A program made the position numbers and the translations under genes. Positions 45,852 through 53,243 of a stretch of 64,000 bases of DNA are shown piece by piece. Each line of letters begins with the position of its first letter. Position 1 is the stretch's first letter. The notes beneath the pieces were generated by a model. It was given only the letters and a program-made list of their open reading frames with translations, did not search any database and was not told the DNA's origin. Location: NCBI RefSeq assembly GCF_902859725.1, contig NZ_CADIJP010000008.1, positions 186,001-250,000 of the forward strand. The letters run 5' to 3'. This DNA comes from Achromobacter mucicolens (GTDB taxonomy: Bacteria; Pseudomonadota; Gammaproteobacteria; Burkholderiales; Burkholderiaceae_B).

Positions 45852-46817
45852 TTAATCCACCTGCGCGCCCGACTGCTTCACCGCCTTGCCCCACTTATCC
45901 ACTTCCGAGGCAATGAACGTCCCCGTCGCCTCAGGCGTCAGCGGCATCGGTTCGGCCCCACGATCCCGGAAGAACTTCTGCATCTCCGGCGTATTCAACA
46001 CCTGCCCGATCTGCTTGCTAAGCGCATTCGTAATCTCCGCAGGCGTGTCCTTGGGCGCCAGCACCGCCGCCCAGCCAATCGCCTCAAACCCCGGATAACC
46101 CGATTCCGCCACGGTCGGCACATTCGGCAGCTGCGGCAACCGCTTGGCCGTCGTGACCGCCAGCGCCACGGCCTTCTTGCTTTGCACGTGCGGCAGGCCC
46201 GCCGTCACCGAGTCCACCATCAGCGGCACCTGATGCCCCAGAAAATCCGCCTGCGCCGGACCGCTGCCCTTGTACGGAATATGGCGAATATCAATATCCG
46301 CCGCCGCCTTGAACATCTCGGCCGACAAATGCTGCGTGCCGCCAATCCCCGCGCTGGCATACGCCAGTTCACCCGGATTCGCACGAGCCTGGGTCACCAG
46401 CTGCTGCAGCGACGTAATCCCCGACGCCGGCGTCGCCAGGAACATCAGCGGCACCGAGAACACGCCCGACACCGGCGCGAAATCCTTCGTCAGGCTGTAG
46501 TTGATGTTCTTATAGAGCGTCTGGTTCACTGCCGCGGCGCTGCCCGCGATCACCAGCGTGTAACCGTCCGGCGCCGCGCGCGTGGCCTGCTCCATGCCGA
46601 TATTGCTGCCCGCGCCCGCGCGGTTTTCCACCACGATCGGCTGCTTGACCGCCGCGCCCAGCTTCTCGGCCAGCGCGCGCGCAAAGATGTCGGTCGCCTG
46701 CCCCGGCGGGAACGGCACGATCAGACGGATGGGACGGTCGGGAAATTCCGCGTGAGCGGGGGTCATGGCGGCGGCCAACGCCAGGCCGGCGGCAAGACTG
46801 GAAAGAATACGTTTCAT
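45852..46817 (-). CDS. Tripartite tricarboxylate transporter receptor (Bug/TctC family)
   Basis: The 321-residue periplasmic receptor has a signal peptide cleaved after AHA (about residue 23) and the Bug start [26 protein letters not shown]. Bug proteins are greatly expanded in Bordetella and Achromobacter and bind carboxylates, amides or amino acids. No TctA/TctB membrane genes lie nearby, so it is an orphan receptor, as is common in this group. It is divergent from the aminotransferase gene. Confidence 0.93.
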   Translation of the reverse strand: MKRILSSLAAGLALAAAMTPAHAEFPDRPIRLIVPFPPGQATDIFARALAEKLGAAVKQPIVVENRAGAGSNIGMEQATRAAPDGYTLVIAGSAAAVNQTLYKNINYSLTKDFAPVSGVFSVPLMFLATPASGITSLQQLVTQARANPGELAYASAGIGGTQHLSAEMFKAAADIDIRHIPYKGSGPAQADFLGHQVPLMVDSVTAGLPHVQSKKAVALAVTTAKRLPQLPNVPTVAESGYPGFEAIGWAAVLAPKDTPAEITNALSKQIGQVLNTPEMQKFFRDRGAEPMPLTPEATGTFIASEVDKWGKAVKQSGAQVD

Positions 46818-47045
46818 GATTGGTCAGTAAAAAGCGACGGCGGACGGCGCGCGAGGGGCGCATCGCCTGCATAAAATAGAGCGCCCGCGCTGGCAGCCCT
46901 TGTGAGGCCGGCCCGGGGCAGATCGGAGGGGTAGCGTCACGATAGCATCCCCCCGTCGGTGCTACATTTGCCTTTTCGCGCTTCCCCCGGGGAAGTTCCC
47001 CGAAATTCCCTTCATCCCCTGTCCTTACATCCCGCAGGAACCGCC

Positions 47046-48239
47046 ATGGAATTCAGCCAGTTCAACGTCAACACCCTCATGGAGATCACCTCCCGCCCGG
47101 ACCTCGTGTTCGTCAGCGGCAAGGGATCCTGGCTGGAGGATCACGCGGGCAAGCGATATCTGGACTTCGTGCAGGGCTGGGCGGTGAACACCCTGGGCCA
47201 CTCCGCGCCCGAAATGCAGCGCGCGCTGGTCGAACAGTCGCAAAAGCTGATGAACCCGTCGCCGGCGTTCTACAACATCCCCTCGATCGAGCTGGCCCAG
47301 CGCCTGACCGGCGCATCCGACTTTGACCGCGTCTTCTTCGCCAACAGCGGCGGCGAAGCCAACGAAGGCGCCATCAAGCTCGCGCGCAAGTGGGGCCAGG
47401 TCAAGAAGAACGGCGCCTACAAGATCATCACCATGAACCACGGCTTTCACGGCCGCACCCTGGCCACCATGTCCGCATCGGGCAAGCCGGGTTGGGACAA
47501 GATGTTCGCCCCGCAGGTCGAAGGCTTCCCCAAGGCCGAACTGAACGACCTGGAATCCGTGCGCAAGCTGATCGACGACAAAACCGTCGCCATCATGCTG
47601 GAACCCGTCCAAGGCGAAGGCGGCGTGCTGCCCGCCACCAAGGAATTCATGCAAGGCCTGCGCAAGCTGGCCGATGAAAACCAACTGCTGCTCATCGTCG
47701 ACGAAGTCCAGACCGGCATGGGCCGCACCGGCAAGATGTTCGCCTACCAGCACTTTGACGTCGTCCCCGACATCATGACGCTGGCCAAGGGCATCGGCGG
47801 CGGCGTGCCGCTGGCCGCCCTGCTGGCCCGTCAGGAAGTCAGCGTGTTCCAACACGGCGACCAAGGCGGCACCTACAACGGCAACCCCCTGACCACCGCC
47901 GTCGGCGTCGCCGTCTTCGACGCGCTGGTCGCGCCGGGCTTCATGGACGCGGTCAACGCCCGCGCCAAGCAACTGTCCGAAGGCCTGCTGGCCATCTCGG
48001 CCAAGTACGGCATGAAGGGCGAACGCGGCATGGGCCTGCTGCGCGCGTTGGTGATGGATCGTGATGATGGTCCGGCGATTGTCGAGGCTGCGCGTAATCA
48101 GGCGCCGGAAGGTCTGCTGCTGAACGCCCCGCGTCCGAACCTGCTGCGCTTCATGCCCGCGCTGAACGTGACGGCTGAGGAAGTGGATTCGATGCTGAAG
48201 CAACTGGATGCGCTGATTGCGCAGGTCCGTAAGGCTTGA
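47046..48239 (+). CDS. argD: Class III aminotransferase, acetylornithine transaminase type
   Basis: The 397-residue PLP enzyme shows the ArgD-type sequence: YLDFVQGWAVNTLGHSAPE, FFANSGGEANEGAIKLARK, IVDEVQTGMGRTGKMFAYQ and the PLP lysine in TLAKGIGGGVPLAALL. It would convert acetylornithine and 2-oxoglutarate in arginine synthesis, though related omega-transaminases cannot be excluded. AGGA precedes the ATG at 47046. From about position 48045 the codon choice shifts from C-ending to T/G-ending within the gene. Confidence 0.9.
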   Translation: MEFSQFNVNTLMEITSRPDLVFVSGKGSWLEDHAGKRYLDFVQGWAVNTLGHSAPEMQRALVEQSQKLMNPSPAFYNIPSIELAQRLTGASDFDRVFFANSGGEANEGAIKLARKWGQVKKNGAYKIITMNHGFHGRTLATMSASGKPGWDKMFAPQVEGFPKAELNDLESVRKLIDDKTVAIMLEPVQGEGGVLPATKEFMQGLRKLADENQLLLIVDEVQTGMGRTGKMFAYQHFDVVPDIMTLAKGIGGGVPLAALLARQEVSVFQHGDQGGTYNGNPLTTAVGVAVFDALVAPGFMDAVNARAKQLSEGLLAISAKYGMKGERGMGLLRALVMDRDDGPAIVEAARNQAPEGLLLNAPRPNLLRFMPALNVTAEEVDSMLKQLDALIAQVRKA

Positions 48240-48265
48240 TGAGGGTTAGAAGGATGTGAATGCAG

Positions 48266-48297
48266 GGGCCGCGATTATGCGGCCCTTGTTTTTTTTG
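48266..48297 (+). terminator. Terminator downstream of the aminotransferase gene
   Basis: GGGCCGC-GATTAT-GCGGCCC is followed by TTGTTTTTTTT. This is a clear intrinsic terminator 27 bases past the stop. Confidence 0.92.
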
Positions 48298-48362
48298 GAT
48301 TGATGGGATCGCGGTTGGGGTTGGGTATGCGGCCGCGGGTTGGGACACGTTAAGGGAATCGA

Positions 48363-48689
48363 ATGGACGCGAAGGAATTTGTCGGCAACTGGAATGCGCT
48401 GCGGGGTGAGCTGTTGGAGACGTTCATGGCGGCGGATGGCGGGAGTGCGGTTGCGGCCAAGGTGCGGGGGTTGGGGTTGTCGCCGGAACAGCTTGAGGGT
48501 GTGCGTGGCGTTTTGGATCTGGCGCTGCGGGACACGATGTATTCGCTGCTGCTGGGGTTGGATGGTGCGGCGAGTATTGGCGATAGCCAGGAGCAGTTCA
48601 CCATCGCGGGTGAGGATGGGGTGGTGATTGAGGATATTGAAGCGGAGGCTTGGGAGTGCTTCCATGGGGATGCGGGCGTGTGCGGGTGA
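48363..48689 (+). CDS. Hypothetical protein, 108 residues
   Basis: I do not recognise the family. The frame starts with MDAKEFVGNWNALRGELLETF, is rich in acidic residues at the C-terminus (EDGVVIEDIEAEAWECF) and has no signal or membrane segment. It lies 54 bases before the methyltransferase gene and shares its G/T-rich codon use. A small helical cytoplasmic protein is likely. Start and coding nature are supported only by frame length and the neighbours. Confidence 0.6.
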   Translation: MDAKEFVGNWNALRGELLETFMAADGGSAVAAKVRGLGLSPEQLEGVRGVLDLALRDTMYSLLLGLDGAASIGDSQEQFTIAGEDGVVIEDIEAEAWECFHGDAGVCG

Positions 48690-48743
48690 TTCGTTCGCCA
48701 AGGAAGGAGCTGGGCTTTTGGTCGCGGTTACGGGAGTTTGAAG

Positions 48744-49490
48744 ATGTGCAAGTCGCCTGCTGATGACGTGGTGTCGATCTATCGGGAGCATGCCGATGCG
48801 TTTGTGCGGCTGCGTGGAACGGGGCTGATCGAGCGCGTTTGGCTGGATGCGTTTCTGGCGCTGCTGCCGGGGACGAGTCCGCGGGTGTTGGATATTGGGT
48901 GTGGGTTTGGGGTGCCGATTGCTCAGTATCTGATTGAGCGTGGGTGCCGGATCACGGGTGTGGATACGTCGGTGCCGTTATTGAAGCGGGCGAAGGCGGC
49001 GTTTCCTGAGCATCAATGGGTTGCTGGGGATATGCGCAAGATGCCGGTTGCGGGGCCGTTTGATGGCTTGATCGCTTGGCATAGCTTTTTTCATTTATCG
49101 CCAGGGGATCAGCGGGGGATGTTTGAGGAGTTCGGGCGGCTGGCTGCGCCGGGGGCGGTGTTGATGTTTACGAGCGGGCCGGGGTTGGGTGAGGCGATGG
49201 GGGAGTTTGAAGGGAGGGCGTTGTATCACGGGAGTTTGGAGGGTGTGGAGTATCGGGAGTTGTTGGGGGGGAGTGGGTTTGAGGTGGTGCGGCATGTGGT
49301 GGAGGATGCCGGGTGTGGGGGGGCGACGGTGTGGGTGGCGAGGCGCATCGGCGGAATGGGATCGGTCCTTCAGCTAGGCGAAGCGATCCCAGCCGATCTG
49401 GGGAGCGCGTCGGGTACCCATAAATGCATGGCAGCCATGGCAGCCACGCTGACGGGACTGCCCGGGAGCGTCAGATTTTTTGTGTTCTAG
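48744..49490 (+). CDS. SAM-dependent methyltransferase with an altered C-terminus
   Basis: The class I methyltransferase has motif I VLDIGCGFGVPIAQYL near residue 50, an acidic loop GVDTSVPLL, and GLIAWHSFFHLSPGDQRGMF near 110. The normal fold ends at about residue 201 (VWVARR, base 49346). The last 47 residues are encoded by DNA of different composition with an inverted repeat and look like read-through into inserted sequence. The coding strand from 49141 to 49346 is almost free of C. GGGAG precedes the ATG at 48744. The substrate is unknown. Confidence 0.75.
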   Translation: MCKSPADDVVSIYREHADAFVRLRGTGLIERVWLDAFLALLPGTSPRVLDIGCGFGVPIAQYLIERGCRITGVDTSVPLLKRAKAAFPEHQWVAGDMRKMPVAGPFDGLIAWHSFFHLSPGDQRGMFEEFGRLAAPGAVLMFTSGPGLGEAMGEFEGRALYHGSLEGVEYRELLGGSGFEVVRHVVEDAGCGGATVWVARRIGGMGSVLQLGEAIPADLGSASGTHKCMAAMAATLTGLPGSVRFFVF

Positions 49491-49620
49491 GCATTTACTC
49501 TGACGGTGCATCTTTAGCTAGCCAGCCGGCTGTGAGTCGATTTCGGGCCGAGTAAAGCGCTCCTCGTGAAGGACGGCGAACTGTTGCAGAGGGGGCTGTC
49601 TGGGACTGCCCGGATTTTGT
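49454..49620. repeat. Insertion-sequence-end-like direct repeats
   Basis: GGGACTGCCCGG occurs at 49454-49465 and 49602-49613, and each copy is followed within 20 bases by an ATTTT-TGTG-like stretch. This form recalls the termini of IS256-type elements, but no transposase is present, so these are relics at best. They lie between the altered methyltransferase end and the stop of the SMC-like ATPase gene. A separate dyad GGGATCG / CGATCCC lies at 49358-49390. Confidence 0.4.
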
Positions 49621-49625
49621 GCCGC

Positions 49626-52600
49626 TCAAGCAGGAATTTCTGAAACAACTGGACCTCCGGCGCCTATAGCTTGGAACCGATAGAACTTAGCTTTACCGCC
49701 TAAGTGTCGAAACTTCTGGCGCGCTAGCTGGAGCAGCTTTTCATCGCAAGTGGAAATAACAAATTGACGAGCCCCCTCCGGAGATGTCTGCAAACCAGCG
49801 ATTAGGTCTAGCAGAGCGTAGGTGTTGAGGTCATCGAAATGCGTGACGGGGTCGTCCATCATGATGGACGAAAACCCAGACCATGTCTGTGAACTACACG
49901 CCGTCAAAAAAAGACCTAGCACAAGTGTCTGAACTTGGGACTGACTGAAATAGTCTGTTGGCCGAAGATCTGCACCTTTCCGATTAACGCTGATCCCGAT
50001 TCGGGATCCGTTACTCGAAACGTCGATATCACCAAATCCGTAGACTGGACGGAGCCGTTGTTGGATCACCGCGGTCCGTGGTCCGTACTCATTGATAAAA
50101 AGATTTGTAGCGAGGGCTTGCTGTTCGTCCAAAAGTTTTGCAATCTCTGCGAAGTATTTCGTCCACGGTTCGATCTGCGCGATCTCAGCTTGTGCTTCGT
50201 GAATTATCTTCCGGTTGGCGGCAATTCGTTGTCGGAGGTTATCGAACGCGGCTGAGGTTGCTGCAGTATCCAAGGCCACTTCAATCTCCGCAACGCGACG
50301 GCTAAGGTCAGAAGCAATCGCGACGCGCGCACTCGCAGCTCGAATGAGAGAACGAATTTCGTCTTCCGACGAGACACCGTTGTATCCCGCGTTTTGCTGT
50401 TCCACAGTTAGATGTTGTCTCTCCAGTTGCCATGAATTCCAAGCCTTGAAGTCCAACTGCTCTTGACGTTGAGTCTGTGCGAGCCGCGCCTTCACCGCCG
50501 CGTCCGAAATCTTCGCCATCTCCAGTGCGTTATTACTAACCTCCAATTCTTCGAGAGCCTTTGTGAGTTGCGCGTCGGCCTTCAACTGGGCGTCATACAA
50601 TGCCGCCACTCCAAGGTCGAAGTTCACCGCCCGGCGATGCGCTTCCGCTAGCAACTTGTCCAGTTGGTTCCGGGAAGCATCAAGCGCCTCGGCCACTGTC
50701 CTGCGCTTCTGCTCTATGGCATCAAGTATTTGTGATGCATCCTTCGCAGCCTGTTCGGCATCGGCGAGTGCCTTCTTGGCTGCGGAGGTCGCGTTTGTTG
50801 CCGCCGACTCTTCGGCGAGCAATTCATGTGAATGGGAGGCTAGTGGTTCCGTCGTATCGCCTGCTGGATCAAGACCTCGATCCCGCAATGAAGCCTCGAC
50901 TACCGTCCATCGGTGTTCAAGTCCATCCCGCTCATTCTGCGCATCTTGCAGCTTGAGAGTTTCACGTGCTATGGCATCAGATGCATTTTGACGCCGCAAT
51001 CGCAGGGCCTCCAGCTTGGCCATTTCTGCACTACGTACATTACTTATTTCGATCAGGGTTTCGCTTAGTTGAAGCCGCCCGTCGATTGCATCCAAAAGCG
51101 CAGCTTCGCTACCATGGTCGTGTCCGCAAAGGATGCACACGGAGCCATCGATATGCGTGCGAAGATTCGAGATGAGCGACTTTAGCGAGGAGTCTTTTTC
51201 TTGTGCGGTTCGAAGCTTGTGTTCAATCCGAGAAATGACCAGCTGCTGCTCCTTTTCAGCCAGCTTCATTTTCTCGATTTGCGATCGGTAAGTTTCGATC
51301 GCATCTGCTAGCTTACTGATGATCGGTGCCAAGGTTTGGTACCGCGGGGCGAATGTCTTCCATTCGGCATGACGGTTAACAAGATTTTCAATCTCGGACC
51401 TGGCGAGCGAGGCCAATTTTTGCGCTTTCTGCTTCGCCTCAACGTCGGCTGTCGCGGCCTGTTTAACGCGATCAGTTCTTCGCTTCACATCTGCCTGCTC
51501 ATCCCTCTCGGCGGTAAGCTTGGCAAGTGCGCGCCCGGAAGCGGATACGGCCGTTGATAGGCGAGAATATTCCGGCAGCATCAAGACTGACCATTGCAGC
51601 CGGTCTCTCGCGTTCTGAGCGCTTTTTGCGGCTTGTCTTTTCTCCGCGAGTTCGCTCGATAGGGCGACGACTTGTGCAGCCGACTCGGACGCTTCGGTGT
51701 CGGCCGTCAAAAGTTCAACTTTTAGATCTTTTATGCGCGCTTGGAGAGACTCACGCTTTTGATTGAGATCTTGAAGCCTGATAAATCGTTCGAGCGCCTT
51801 GCCTGCGGCCATCTGCTCCGAACCTGCCTCTGCTGCAGCTGAATTCAGCATCGCGCGCGTCCCACGCGTGTCGCGCATCCTCAAGCTCGTCGTATCGAAC
51901 CCCGACGACTCGAGAGCCAGTTCTAAGTCCCGGAATCGGGCATCCAATTGCGTCGCGGAGGATGATGTCGAAGCGAGCTTCTCCAATCGATCGATCTCTA
52001 TGCGATCGGCTGTTGCCGTCGCAGCTGCCTGCTCTGCGCGTGCTTTTGCTTGCGAAATCCGTTGGCGGGCCAGTTTTAGGACGTCATTGGTTTTTTTTAG
52101 GCCGCCAACGTAGTCCTCAAATGCCAACATGCGGGACACGATATCTGATGGCAGCTCACACTTCTCTGCCACATCTTGGGTGAGCTCTTGGCTATCTTGG
52201 CTAAACAGGTGCGTTGCGCGAAAGAGCGCCACCATATTTTCGAGTCTGTCCGAAGGGTTAGTAACTCCACCCGTCAACAGGCTGAGGACGTCTTTCCTAT
52301 TTGCTGGTTTACCATTGACCGTTGCGTTGGCGGGATCGGCGAGGTTTCTCGAAATTACATATTGCGTGCCAGCGCGCTCCACTGTTAAGGAAACGACGGC
52401 ATCTTCATGAACCGTGCTGTCGAGGTGCCGAGCAGCTGCGTCTAAGCTCGAATTGGACTTGTTCAGTCGTAGCACTCCTCCAGTTGCGACGAAGTCCACG
52501 GCGTCGAAAAAAGACGTCTTACCGAAGCCATTTGGACCGTACAGGACGGTAATCGCCGCTCCCAGCGCAAACTCCTTTTTTTCGCGGTACGCGCGAAAAT

Positions 52601-53243
52601 TCTGGATAGATATTGACTGCAACGTGGCCTGTACTCGCTCTTCGACTAGCTCTGCTTCCAATACCGCAGCAGTGCCTTCGACCCTGTGGGGACTGCCGTA
52701 CTTTCCCTCTAAACTGGCGTTGAGAATGGATTCTGCACTCATGCGGGCAGGCACTACCAATGCAGCTGCCAGAGCCGGCCTCATGTCGCGTTGAGCGAGG
52801 AGAGTTTGAGCTGTCGGCGGGCGACTAGCAGTGCCGGAGACCGGAGTCAAAGGAAGGAACGGCAGACGCGCCAGGCTGATGTGGACGTCTTTCACTAGTT
52901 GAATGACGTATTTGCGGCAAAAGTAGACGTCTACTTCAACACGAGAGCAAAATGATTCATCGACTGAGGCGCCCGGAGGCAAGCAGAAAACGAAAGAGAC
53001 ATCCTTTGCAGACCACTCTTCACTGTTTTTGAGAAAGAGCTTTTTGAAAGCTGCGTAGAGCACTTCATAGTCTTGTTGGCCTCCAGTTGCGAAGGCCACG
53101 ACGCTATGCCCGTTAAGCATGATCAGAGCCGGGACATGGTCAACATGTAGCGTTTCCTCCCGGAACTCAGCCGTCCTAAGCTGAATCTGAAGCACTCTTC
53201 GGAGGGTAGTGGGAAGATTTGACGTCTCAAGAGATGGAGTCAT
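49626..53243 (-). CDS. SMC/Rad50-like zinc-hook ATPase of a putative defence module
   Basis: The 1205-residue protein has an unassigned N-terminal domain (1-205, with VEVDVYFCRKYVI near 102-114), then a RecF/SMC ATPase head with Walker A GPNGFGKTS (236-244). Long coiled coils (about 370-690 and 715-1045) flank a zinc hook Cys703-x-x-Cys706. The second head half has a signature-like FSQSQ (1099-1103), Walker B IMMDDPVTHFD (1127-1137) and STCDE at 1164-1168, where the switch histidine is a cysteine. The DDP form recalls RloC and PrrC ATPases. It overlaps the nitrilase gene by 17 bases. Codon use and GC differ from the neighbours. DNA or end sensing is inferred. Confidence 0.85.
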   Translation of the reverse strand: MTPSLETSNLPTTLRRVLQIQLRTAEFREETLHVDHVPALIMLNGHSVVAFATGGQQDYEVLYAAFKKLFLKNSEEWSAKDVSFVFCLPPGASVDESFCSRVEVDVYFCRKYVIQLVKDVHISLARLPFLPLTPVSGTASRPPTAQTLLAQRDMRPALAAALVVPARMSAESILNASLEGKYGSPHRVEGTAAVLEAELVEERVQATLQSISIQNFRAYREKKEFALGAAITVLYGPNGFGKTSFFDAVDFVATGGVLRLNKSNSSLDAAARHLDSTVHEDAVVSLTVERAGTQYVISRNLADPANATVNGKPANRKDVLSLLTGGVTNPSDRLENMVALFRATHLFSQDSQELTQDVAEKCELPSDIVSRMLAFEDYVGGLKKTNDVLKLARQRISQAKARAEQAAATATADRIEIDRLEKLASTSSSATQLDARFRDLELALESSGFDTTSLRMRDTRGTRAMLNSAAAEAGSEQMAAGKALERFIRLQDLNQKRESLQARIKDLKVELLTADTEASESAAQVVALSSELAEKRQAAKSAQNARDRLQWSVLMLPEYSRLSTAVSASGRALAKLTAERDEQADVKRRTDRVKQAATADVEAKQKAQKLASLARSEIENLVNRHAEWKTFAPRYQTLAPIISKLADAIETYRSQIEKMKLAEKEQQLVISRIEHKLRTAQEKDSSLKSLISNLRTHIDGSVCILCGHDHGSEAALLDAIDGRLQLSETLIEISNVRSAEMAKLEALRLRRQNASDAIARETLKLQDAQNERDGLEHRWTVVEASLRDRGLDPAGDTTEPLASHSHELLAEESAATNATSAAKKALADAEQAAKDASQILDAIEQKRRTVAEALDASRNQLDKLLAEAHRRAVNFDLGVAALYDAQLKADAQLTKALEELEVSNNALEMAKISDAAVKARLAQTQRQEQLDFKAWNSWQLERQHLTVEQQNAGYNGVSSEDEIRSLIRAASARVAIASDLSRRVAEIEVALDTAATSAAFDNLRQRIAANRKIIHEAQAEIAQIEPWTKYFAEIAKLLDEQQALATNLFINEYGPRTAVIQQRLRPVYGFGDIDVSSNGSRIGISVNRKGADLRPTDYFSQSQVQTLVLGLFLTACSSQTWSGFSSIMMDDPVTHFDDLNTYALLDLIAGLQTSPEGARQFVISTCDEKLLQLARQKFRHLGGKAKFYRFQAIGAGGPVVSEIPA

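Noticed and set aside
49354-49390. tRNA-like or attachment-site reading of the GGGATCG/CGATCCC dyad
   Set aside because: No cloverleaf or conserved tRNA bases can be drawn, and no matching copy was found at the right end of the island.
49626-53243. Assignment of the large ATPase to RloC, Lamassu or Wadjet
   Set aside because: No anticodon-nuclease domain as in RloC, no LmuA/LmuC or Jet-type partner genes beside it, and the nitrilase partner fits none of them, so the name was not used.
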